This document shows, in pieces, positions 55,101-64,000 of a DNA stretch of 64,000 bases (positions within the stretch are counted from its first letter, which is position 1; the number at the start of each line of letters is the position of its first letter). A program made the translations under genes and the position numbers. The DNA is taken from contig JAWQEG010000077.1 of the NCBI GenBank assembly GCA_033782935.1, positions 1,674,501-1,738,500 on the forward strand, written 5' to 3'. Below the pieces are notes generated by a model. That model made no database searches. It had not been told where the DNA came from and saw nothing but the letters and a program-made list of their open reading frames with translations. The stretch comes from Petrolisthes cinctipes. Lineage: Eukaryota > Arthropoda > Malacostraca > Decapoda > Porcellanidae.

Positions 55101-58100
55101 TAACATGGAGTAGGCATGTACAGATTGCTTCTGGGACACAAAAATATCAAATTTTCGGGTGTTTTGAGCCTGAATTTGAGATATAAACGGGTACAGAAGA
55201 TGAATACACATATTGACTTTGGGCACCTAAAATATAGTTTTTTTGCATGTTTTGGGCCTGTATTTTGAAAATACTTAACACGGAGTAGGCATGTACAGAT
55301 CGTTTCTGGGAGCCAAAAATATCGAATTTTCGGGTGTTTTGAGCCTGAATTTGAGATATAAACGGGTACAGAAGATTCATGCACATATCGACTTTTGCAG
55401 CCAAAATATCGATTTTTAGTATGTTTTGGGCCTATATTTTTAAAATATATTCTAGCACTGAGTAGGCATGTACAGATCGCTCCTGGGATTCAAAAATATT
55501 GAATTTTCGGGTGTTTTGAGCCTGAATTTGAGATATAAACGGGTGCTGAAGATGCATGCTTATATCGACTTTGGGCACCTAAAATATCGATTTTCAGCAT
55601 GTTTTGGGGATATATTTTGAAAATATTCTAGCACTGAGAAGGCATGTACAGATCGCTTAAGGGACCCAAAAATATGGAATTTTCGAGTGTTTTGAGCCTG
55701 AATTTGAGATATAACGGGTACAGAAGATGTATGCACATATCGACACTTTGCACCTAAAATATCGATTTTGATCATGTTTTGGGTCTGTAAATTGAAAAAA
55801 TTCTAGCAAGGAGTAGGCATATACAGATCGCTTCTGGGACCCCAAAATATCGAATTTTCTGGTGTTTTGAACCTGAATTTGGGATATAGGCGGATACAGA
55901 AGATGCATGCACATATCGACATTGGGCTCCTAAAATATCGATTTTGAGCATGTTTTGGGCCTGTATTTTGAAAATACTCTAACACGGAGTAGGCATGTAC
56001 AGATCGCTTCTGAGACCCAAAAATATTGAATTTTTGGGTGTTTTGAGCCTGAATTTGAGATATAAACGGGTACAGAAGATGCATGCACATATCGACTTTT
56101 GCAGCCAAAATATCGATTTTTAGTATGTTTTGGGCCTATATTTTGAAAATATTCTAGCACTGTGTAGGCATGTACAGATCGCTCCTGGGATTAAAAAATA
56201 TTGAATTTTCGGGTGTTTTGAGCCTGAATTTGAGATATAAACGGGTACTGAAGATGCATGCACATATCGACTTTGGGAACCTAAAATATCGATTATCAGC
56301 ATGTTTTGGGGATATATTTTGAAAATATTCTAGCACTGAAAAGGCATGTACAGATCGCATTTGGGACCCAAAAATATCGAATTTTCGGGTGTTTTGAGCC
56401 TGAATTTGGGATATAACCGTGTACAGAGGATGCATGCACATATCGACTTTTTGCACCTAAAATATCGATTTTGATCTTGTTTTGGTTCTGTATCTTGAAA
56501 AAATTCTAGCAAGGAGTAGTCATGTACAGATCGCTCCTGGGATCCAAAAATATCGAATTTTCGGGTGTTTTGAACCTGAATTTGGGATATAGACGGATAC
56601 AGAAGATGCATACACATATCGACTTTTGGCACCTAAAATATCGATTTTGAGCATGTTTTGGGCCTGTATCTTGAAAATACTCTAACACGGAGTAGGCATG
56701 TACAGATCGCTTCGGAGACCCAAAAATATTGAATTTTTGGGTGTTTTGAGCCTGAATTTGAGATATAAACGGGTACAGAAGATGCATGCACATATTGACT
56801 TTTTGCACTTAAAATATCGATTTTGTGCATGTTTTGGGCCTATATTTTGAAAATATTCTAGCACTGTGTAGGCATGTACAGATCGCTCCTGGGATTAAAA
56901 AATATTGAATTTTCGGGTGTTTTGAGCCTGAATTTGAGATATAAACGGGTACTGAAGATGCATGCACATATCGTCTTTGGGCACCTAAAATATCGATTAT
57001 CAGCATGTTTTGGGGATATATTTTGAAAAAATTCTAGCAAGGAGTAGTCATGTACAGATCGCTCCTGGAACCCAAAAATATCGAATTTTCGGGTGTTTTG
57101 AACCTGAATTTGGGATATAGACGGATACAGAAGATGCATACACATATCGACTTTTGGCACCTAAAATATCGATTTTGAGCATGTTTTGTGCCTGTATTTT
57201 GAAAATACTCTAACACGGAGTAGGCATGTACAGATCGCTTCTGGGACCCAAAAATATCGAATTTTCGGGTGTTTTGAGCCTGAATTTGAGATATAAACGG
57301 GTACAGAAGATGCATGCACATATTGACTTTTTGCACCTGAAATATCGATTTTGTGCATGTTTTGGGTCTGTATCTTGAAAACTTTCTAGCAAGAAGTAGG
57401 CATGTACAGATCGCTTCTGGGACACAAAAATATCGAATTTTCGAATGTATTGAACCTGAATTTGGGATATAGACGGGTACCGAAGAGGCATACACATATT
57501 GACTTTGGGCACCCCAAATATCGATTTTGAGCATGTTTTGGGCACGTATTTTTAAAACACTCTAACATGGAGTAGGCATGTACAGATTGCTTCTGGGACA
57601 CAAAAATATCAAATTTTCGGGTGTTTTGAGCCTGAATTTGAGATATAAACGGGTACAGAAGATGAATACACATATTGACTTTGGGCACCTAAAATATAGT
57701 TTTTTTGCATGTTTTGGGCCTGTATTTTGAAAATACTTAACACGGAGTAGGCATGTACAGATCGTTTCTGGGAGCCAAAAATATCGAATTTTCGGGTGTT
57801 TTGAGCCTGAATTTGAGATATAAACGGGTACAGAAGATTCATGCACATATCGACTTTTGCAGCCAAAATATCGATTTTTAGTATGTTTTGGGCCTATATT
57901 TTTAAAATATATTCTAGCACTGAGTAGGCATGTACAGATCGCTCCTGGGATTCAAAAATATTGAATTTTCGGGTGTTTTGAGCCTGAATTTGAGATATAA
58001 ACGGGTGCTGAAGATGCATGCTCATATCGACTTTGGGCACCTAAAATATCGATTTTCAGCATGTTTTGGGGATATATTTTGAAAATATTCTAGCACTGAG

Positions 58101-58480
58101 AAGGCATGTACAGATCGCTTAAGGGACCCAAAAATATGGAATTTTCGAGTGTTTTGAGCCTGAATTTGAGATATAAACGGGTACAGAAGATGTATGCACA
58201 TATCGACTCTTTGCACCTAAAATATCGATTTTGATCATGTTTTGGGTCTGTAAATTGAAAAAATTCTAGCAAGGAGTAAGCATATACAGATCGCTTCTGT
58301 GACCCCAAAATAACGAATTTTCTGGTGTTTTGAACCTGAATTTGGGATATAGGCGGAAACAGAAGATGCATGCACATATCGACTTTGGGCACCTAAAATA
58401 TCGATTTTGAGCATGTTTTGGGCCTGTATTTTGAAAATACTCTAACACGGAGTAGGCATGTACAGATCGCTTCTGGGACC
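52105..58480 (+). repeat. 14-mer higher-order repeat, 2,462-bp period
   Basis: Copy 1 is about 52,105-54,566, copy 2 about 54,567-57,028, and part of a third runs to about 58,480. The period is 14 x 176 minus 2. Markers include cgctcctggga with ttaaaaaatattg, ggggatatattttg, ttctagcaaggagtagtcatg, gtaaattgaaaaaattc, aatacttaacacgg, atatataacggg-type short boxes, and cgaatgtattgaacc. Copies compared from about 52.9 to 58.0 kb are identical by eye at this offset; the first right-hand difference is gcttatatc (55,556) versus gctcatatc (58,018). Copy 1 left of about 52.9 kb differs at a few sites, four in about 240 bp. Confidence 0.92.
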
Positions 58481-58486
58481 CCAAAA
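58399..58486 (+). repeat. First 88-bp half-monomer (H1)
   Basis: H1 runs from the tatcgatttt core to the poly-A run before the second tatcga. Aligned without gaps to H2, the eyeballed consensus halves match at 59 of 88 positions. The clearest matches are tatcga at 1-6, tgtttt at 16-21, gcctg at 24-28, and the gcatg/aca/atcg tail at 58-71. H1 keeps the gtattttgaaaatac dyad, whose H2 counterpart is degenerate. The halves differ systematically in every monomer, so the array is now homogenised as a 176-bp unit, not as 88-bp units. Confidence 0.85.
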
Positions 58487-58574
58487 TATCGAATTTTCGG
58501 GTGTTTTGAGCCTGAATTTGAGATATAAACGGGTACAGAAGATGCATGCACATATTGACTTTTTGCACCTAAAA
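58487..58574 (+). repeat. Second 88-bp half-monomer (H2)
   Basis: H2 starts exactly 88 bp after H1 with tatcgaatttt and ends in the cacctaaaa that precedes the next monomer. Its end (gatgcatgcacatatcgactttgggcacc) is the diverged partner of the H1 end (taggcatgtacagatcgcttctgggaccc). H2 carries the aaacgggtac box and the TGCATGCA palindrome, which H1 lacks. That the two halves come from one 88-bp ancestor is inferred from the gap-free 67 % identity. Confidence 0.85.
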
Positions 58575-59709
58575 TATCGATTTTGCGCATGTTTTGGGTC
58601 TGTATCTTGAAAACTTTCTAGCAAGAAGTAGGCATGTACAGATCGCTTCTGGGACACAAAAATATCGAATTTTCGAATGTATTGAACCTGAATTTGGGAT
58701 ATAGACGGGTACCGAAGATGCATACACATATTGACTTTGGGCACCCCAAATATCGATTTTGAGCATGTTTTAGGCACGTATTTTTAAAACACTCTAACAT
58801 GGAGTAGGCATGTACAGATTGCTTCTGGGACACAAAAATATCAAATTTTCGGGTGTTTTGAGCCTGAATTTGAGATATAAACGGGTACAGAAGATGAATA
58901 CACATATTGACTTTGGGCACCTAAAATATAGTTTTTTAGCATGTTTTGGGCCTGTATTTTGAAAATACTTAACACGGAGTCGGCATGTACAGATCGCTTC
59001 TGGGAGCCAAAAATATCGAATTTTCGGGTGTTTTGAGCCTGAATTTGAGATATAAACGGGTACAGAAGATTCATGCACATATCGACTTTTGCAGCCAAAA
59101 TATCGATTTTTAGTATGTTTTGGGCCTATATTTTTAAAAAATATTCTAGCACTGAGTAGGCATGTACAGATCGCTCATGGGATTCAAAAATATTGAATTT
59201 TCGGGTGTTTTGAGCCTGAATTTGAGATATAAACGGGTGCTGAAGATGCATGCTCATATCGACTTTGGGCACCTAAAATATCGATTTTCAGCATGTTTTG
59301 GGGATATATTTTGAAAATATTCTAGCACTGAGAAGGCATGTACAGATCGCTTAAGGGACCCAAAAATATGGAATTTTCGAGTGTTTTGAGCCTGAATTTG
59401 AGATATAAACGGGTACAGAAGATGTATGCACATATCGACTCTTTGCACCTAAAATATCGATTTTGATTATGTTTTGGGTCTGTAAATTGAAAAAATTCTA
59501 GCAAGGAGTAGGCATATACAGATCGCTTCTGGGACCCCAAAATATCGAATTTTCTCTGGTGTTTTGAACCTGAAATTGGGATATAGGCGGATACAGAAGA
59601 TGCATGCACATATCGACTTTGGGCACCTAAAATATCGATTTTGAGCATGTTTTGGGCCTGTATTTTGAAAATACTCTAACACGGAGTAGGCATGTACAGA
59701 TCGCTTCGG

Positions 59710-60200
59710 AGACCCAAAAATATTGAATTTTTGGGTGTTTTGAGCCTGAATTTGAGATATAAACGGGTACAGAAGATGCATGCACATATCGACTTTTGCA
59801 GCCAAAATATCGATTTTTAGTATGTTTTGGGCCTATTTTTTGAAAATATTCTAGCACTGAGTAGGCATGTACAGATCGCTCCTGGGATTAAAAAATATTG
59901 AATTTTCGGGTGTTTTGAGCATGAATTTGAGATATAAACGGGTACTAAAGATGCATGCACATATCGACTTTGGGCACCTAAAATATCGATTATCAGCATG
60001 TTTTGGGGATATATTTTGAAAATATTCTAGCACTGAGAAGGCATGTACAAATCGCTTTTGGGACCCAAAAATATCGAATTTTCGGGTGTTTTGAGCCTGA
60101 ATTTGGGATATAACAGTGTACAGAGGATGCATGCACATATCGAATTTTTGCACCTAAAATATCGATTTTGAGCATGTTTTGGGTGTGTATCTTGAAAACA
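59710..60200 (+). repeat. Return of the 51.6-52.1 / 53.5-54.05 kb segment
   Basis: After the 7-mer, the cttcggagacccaaaaatattg, gacttttgcagcc, cgctcctgggattaaaaaatattg and ggggatatattttg units follow in the same order as at 51.6-52.1 kb and 53.5-54.05 kb. The offset from 53,692 is 6,159 bp. This marks the right edge of the 14-mer family; the sequence then changes to mosaic monomers. Confidence 0.8.
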
Positions 60201-63200
60201 TTCTAGCAAGGAGTAGGCATGTACAGATCGCTCCTGGGACCCAAAAATATCGAATTTTCGGGTGTTTTGAACCTGAATTTGGGATATAGACGGATACAGA
60301 AGATGCATACACATATCGACTTTTGGCACCTAAAATATCGATTTTGAGCATGTTTTGGGCCTGTATTTTGAAAATACTCTAACACGGAGTAGGCATGTAC
60401 AGATCGCTTCTGGGAGCTAAAAATATCGAATTTTCGGGTGTTTTGAGCCTGAATTTGAGATATAAATGGGTAATGAAGATGAATGCACATATCGACTCTT
60501 TGCACCTAAAATATCGATTTTGAGCATGTTTTGGGTCTGTATTGTGTAAATACTCTAACACGGAGTATTCATGTACAGATCGCTTTAGGCACACAAAAAT
60601 ATCGGATTTTTGGGTGTTTTGAGCCTGAATTTGAGATATAAACGGGTACAGAAGATGCATGCAGATATCAACTTTCGGCACCGAAGATATCGATATTTAA
60701 CATGTTTTGGACCTATATTTTGAAAATACTCTAACACAGAGTAGGCATGTACAGATCGCTTCTGGGACCCAAAAATATCGAATTTTCGGGTGTTTTGAGC
60801 CTGAATTTGAGATATAAACGGGTACAGAAGATGCATGCACATATCGACTATGAGCAGCTAAAATATCGATTTTCAGCATGTTTTGGGCATGTATTTTGAA
60901 AATACTCTAACACGGAGTAGGCATGTACAGATCGCTTCTGGGACACAAAAATATCGAATTTTTGGGTGTTTTGAGCCTGAATTTGAGATATAAGCGGGTA
61001 CAGAAGATTCATGCACATATCGACTTCGGGCACCTAAAATATCGATTTTTATCATGTTCTGAGCCTCTATTTTGAAAACATTCTGGCACTGAGTAGGCAT
61101 GTACAGATCGTATCTGGGACTAATAATATTGAATTTTCGGGTGTTTTGAGCCTGAATTTGAGATATAACCGGGTACAGAGAATGCATACACATATTGACT
61201 TTGTGCACCTAAAATATCAATTTTCAGCATGTTTTGGGCCTGTATTTTAAAAACACTCTAACACGGAGTATGCAGGTACAGATCGCTTCTGGGACACAAA
61301 AATATCAAATTTTCAGAGTTTTGTGCCTGAATTTGAGATATAAACGGGTACAGAAGATGCATGCACATATCGACTTTTTGCACCTAAAATATCGATTTTG
61401 AGCATGTTTTTGGTCTGTATCTTGAAAACATTCTAGCAAGAAGTAGGCATGTACAGATTGCTTCTGGGACCAAAAAATATCGAATTTTTGAGTGTTTTGA
61501 ACCTGATTTTGGAATATAGACGTGTACAGAAGATGCATACACATATTGACTTTGGGCAGCTAAAATATCGATTTACTGCATGTTTTAGGCCTGTATTTTG
61601 AAAATACTCTAACACGGAGTATGCATGTACATATGGCTTTTGGGACCCAAAAATATCGAATAATCGGGTGTTTTGAGTCAGAATTTGAGATATAAACGGG
61701 TACAAAAGATGCATGCACATATCGACTTTGGGCACCTAAAATATCGATTTTGAGCATGTTTTGGGCCTGTTTTTTGAAAATACTCTAACACAGTATAGAC
61801 ATGTACAGATCGCTTGTGGGACACAAAAATTTCGATTTTTTGGGTGTTTTGAACCTGAATTAGGGATATACACGGGTACAGAAGATTCATAAACATATTG
61901 ACTTTAGGCACCTAAAATATCGATTTTCAGCATGTTTTTGGCCTATATTTTAAAAACACTCTAACACGGAGTATGCACGTACAGATCGCTTCTGGGAACC
62001 AAACAAATCGAATTTTCGGGGGTTTTGAGCCAGAATTTGGGATATAACCGGGTACAGAGGATGCATGCACATATCGACTTTTTGCACCTGAAATATCGAT
62101 TTTGAGCATGTTTTGGGTCTGTATCTTGAAAAACATTCTAGCAAGGAGTAGGCATGTACAGATCGCTTCTGGGACCAAAAAATATCGAATTTTCTGGTGT
62201 TTTGAACCTGAATTTGGGATATAGACGGGTACAGAAGATGCATACACATATCGACTTTGGACACCTAAAATATAGATTTTTAGCATGTTTTGGGCCTGTA
62301 TATTGAAAATACTTTAACACGGAGTAGGCATGTACAGATCGCTTCTGGGAGCCAAAAATATCGAATTTTCGGGTGTTTTGAGCCTGAATTTGAGATATAA
62401 ATGGGTAATGAAGATGAATGCACATATCGACTCTTTGCACCAAAAATATCGATTTTAAGCATGTTTTGGGTCTGTATTGTGTAAATACTCTAACACGGAG
62501 TAGGCATGTACAGATCGCTTCTGGCACCCAAAAATCTCGAATTTTCGGGTGTTTTGAGCCTGAATTTGAGATATAAACGGGTACAGAAGATGCATGCACA
62601 TATCGACTTTGGGCACCTAAAATATCGTTTTTTAGCATGTTTTGAGCCTATATTTTGAAAACATTCTAGCACTGAGTAGGCATGTACAGATCGCTTCTGG
62701 GACCCAAAAATATTGAATTTTCAGTCGTTTTGAGCCTGAATTTGAGATATAAACGGGTACTGAAGATGCATGCAGATATCAACTTTTGGCACCCAAGATA
62801 TCGATATTTAGCATGTTTTCGGCCTATATTTTGAAAATACTCTAACACAGAGTAGGCATGTACAGATCGCTTCTGGAACCCAAAAATATCGAATTTTCGG
62901 GTGTTTTGAGCCTGAATTTGGGATATAACGGGTACAGAAGATGCATACACATATTGACTTTGAGCACCTCAAATATCGATTTTCAGCATGTTTTGTGCCT
63001 GTATTTTAAAAATACTCTAACACGAAATAAGCATGTACAGATTGCTTCTGGGGCCCAAAAACATCGAATTTTCGGGAATTTTGAGCCTGAATTTGAGATA
63101 TAATCGGTACAGAAGATGCATGCACACATCGACTATGTGGAGGTAAAATATCAATTTTCAGCATGTTTTGGGCATGTATTTTGAAAATACTCTAACACGG

Positions 63201-64000
63201 AGTAGGCATGTACAGATCGCTTCTGGCACCCAAAAATCTCGAATTTTCGGGTGTTTTGAGCCTGAATTTGAGATATAAACGGGTACAGAAGATGCATGCA
63301 CATATCGACTTTGGGCACCTAAAATATCGATTTTCAGCATGTTTTGGGCCTGTATTTTGAAAATACTCTAACACGGAATAGGCATGTACAGATTGCTTCT
63401 GGGGCCCAAAAACATCGAATTTTCGGGAATTTTGAGCCTGAATTTGAGATATAATCGGGTACAGAAGATGCATGCAGATATCAACTTTTGGCACCCAAGA
63501 TATCGATATTTAGCATGTTTTGGGCCTATATTTTGAAAATACTCTAACGCAGAGTAGGCATGAACAGATCGCTTCTGGAACCCAAAAATATCGAATTTTC
63601 GGGTGTTTTGAGCCTGAATTTGGGATATAAACGGGTACAGAAGATGCATACACATATTGACTTTGGGCACCTCAAATATCGATTTTCAGCATGTTTTGGG
63701 CCTGTATTTTGAAAATACTCTATCACGGAATAGGCATGTACAGATTGCTTCTGGGGCCCAAAAACATCGAATTTTCGGGAATTTTGAGCCTGAATTTGAG
63801 ATATAATCGGGTACAGAAGATGCATGCACACATCGACTATGTGGAGGTAAAATATCAATTTTCAGCATGTTTTGGGCCTGTATTTTTAGAATACTCTAAC
63901 ACGGAGTAGACACGTACAGATCGCTTTTGGGACACAAAAATATCGAATTTTGGGATGTTTTGAGCCTGAATTTGAGATATAAACGGGTACAGAAGATTCA
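60200..64000 (+). repeat. Mosaic monomer zone, right end
   Basis: Monomers resemble blocks far to the left. 60.4-62.5 kb follows the order of 14.5-17.1 kb, 62.5-62.9 kb is the cagtcg/ccgtcg cassette, and 62.9-63.9 kb repeats the ggggcccaaaaacatcg and actatgtggaggtaaaatatc units of 11.7-12.0 and 17.9-18.2 kb. Two units have a shortened box (ggatataacggg at 62,923 and atataatcggtac near 63,101). The array continues past the window edge. Confidence 0.8.

Larger units (their letters stand above)
58399..58574 (+). repeat. Representative 176-bp monomer (reference register)
   Basis: This unit is close to the eyeballed consensus and exactly 176 bp: the tatcga landmark occurs at 58,399 and again at 58,575. 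I use its first base as position 1. It carries a perfect 7-bp-arm dyad GTATTTT-G-AAAATAC at 28-42 and an 8-bp palindrome TGCATGCA at 145-152. A TATAAA string lies at 126-131, and seven CpG sites lie near 4, 50, 70, 91, 100, 132 and 159 in the consensus (this copy has lost the last, reading atattgac). 176 bp is close to one nucleosome plus linker, the usual size for centromeric satellites. No gene-like content. Confidence 0.95.
57150..59700 (+). repeat. 7-mer duplication, 1,232-bp period
   Basis: Units at about 57,250-58,480 recur at about 58,480-59,710, exactly 7 x 176 bp apart: cgaatgtattgaacc, aatacttaacacgg, the cgctcctgggattc or cgctcatgggattc unit, ggggatatattttg and gtaaattgaaaaaattc all recur. 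The second copy has a CT microduplication (ttttctctggtg near 59,553) and the agtcggcatg variant near 58,979. Half of the 14-mer has thus been copied once more on its own. Confidence 0.88.
1..64000 (+). repeat. 176-bp satellite DNA array filling the window
   Basis: Every stretch from first to last base is a variant of one 176-bp unit, recognisable by landmarks in fixed order: tatcgatttt, agcatgttttgggcc, gtattttgaaaatac, gagtaggcatgtacag, gcttctgggaccc, atatcgaattttcggg, gttttgagcctgaattt, gagatataaacgggtac, gatgcatgcacatatcga, tttgggcacctaaaa. The first full unit in this register starts at base 71, and about 364 units fit in the window. All units read in the + direction, with no inversion, transposon or unique insert seen. 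A nucleosome-sized, AT-rich, tandem satellite with higher-order repeats is typical of eukaryotic centromeric or pericentromeric heterochromatin. That location is inferred, because nothing here proves kinetochore binding. The satellite family is not one I recognise. Confidence 0.97.

Noticed and set aside
52105..58480. Identical 2,462-bp copies as an assembly duplication error
   Set aside because: Not excluded, but the third partial copy, the 7-mer variant and the single-site differences at both ends fit a real tandem duplication. Spanning long reads would settle it.
1..64000. Hundreds of 60-199-codon open frames, mainly on the minus strand, that look like a multigene family
   Set aside because: They recur every 176 bp in overlapping frames, shift frame from monomer to monomer, share only the repeat's own translation, and have no start context, introns, domain or non-repeat flank. 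They are shadows of the satellite.
1..64000. CRISPR-like repeat array
   Set aside because: There are no unique spacers: the whole 176-bp unit is repeated and drifts along its entire length, and no cas-like gene exists nearby.
1..64000. TATAAA in gagatataaacggg as a promoter in each monomer
   Set aside because: The string is part of the repeat, with no associated transcription unit or other promoter element visible. Centromeric transcription is possible but not supported by sequence alone.
1..64000. Assignment to a named satellite family or species
   Set aside because: The monomer does not match any centromeric satellite I can recall with confidence, and 150-180-bp satellites occur in both plants and animals. 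Naming one would be a guess.
1..64000. Inverted monomers or strand switches
   Set aside because: I looked for reverse-complement landmarks such as aaaatcgata followed by ggcccaaaacatgct and saw none as organised units; the array appears uniformly oriented.

Overview
The whole 64-kb window is one uninterrupted, head-to-tail array of a satellite DNA with a monomer of about 176 bp, roughly 364 monomers, all in the same orientation. I found no protein-coding gene, RNA gene, transposable element, CRISPR array or unique-sequence island. The many apparent open reading frames, mostly on the minus strand and 60-199 codons long, are translations of the repeat and recur with its period. Tens of kb of nucleosome-length, AT-rich, higher-order-organised satellite indicates a eukaryotic nuclear chromosome, most likely centromeric or pericentromeric heterochromatin. 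I do not recognise the satellite family, so I do not assign a species or kingdom.

The central structural result is that the 176-bp monomer is itself an ancient dimer. Its two 88-bp halves align without gaps at 59 of 88 positions (67 %) in an eyeballed consensus. Each half opens with the same AT-rich core (tatcga, then T-runs about 11 bp apart) and ends with a related GC-richer tail. The organisation is therefore nested: 88 bp, 176 bp, multi-monomer higher-order repeats (HORs), then tandem or dispersed copies of whole HOR blocks.

Layout. About 1-12.7 kb: heterogeneous monomers with short local duplications only. About 12.7-17.6 kb: mosaic blocks that reappear elsewhere (22.8-24.2 kb and 60.4-62.9 kb). 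17.57-22.1 kb: an 11-mer HOR of 1,935 bp, two copies plus part of a third. 22.1-23.6 kb: a linking segment shared with 29.5-30.5 kb. 23.64-28.56 kb: a 5-mer HOR of 880 bp, about 5.6 copies, with an alternating A/B pattern that makes a 1,760-bp 10-mer. 28.56-42.2 kb: a complex of three large copies (offsets 3,846 bp and about 4,902-5,078 bp), each containing a 1,058-bp 6-mer duplication and a diagnostic 148-bp deleted monomer. 42.2-52.1 kb: heterogeneous monomers with displaced copies of other blocks. 52.1-59.9 kb: a 14-mer HOR of 2,462 bp, with copies identical wherever I compared the central part, plus a 1,232-bp 7-mer duplication. 59.9-64 kb: mosaic monomers resembling 11-17 kb.

The layout looks like repeated unequal exchange or replication slippage (tandem HORs), plus longer-range copying of multi-monomer blocks. 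Two separate blocks have partners about 46 kb away. CpG sites in the monomer vary mainly as TpG/CpA, the pattern expected of cytosine-methylated DNA. All offsets come from reading the sequence. Percent identities over whole blocks were not computed.
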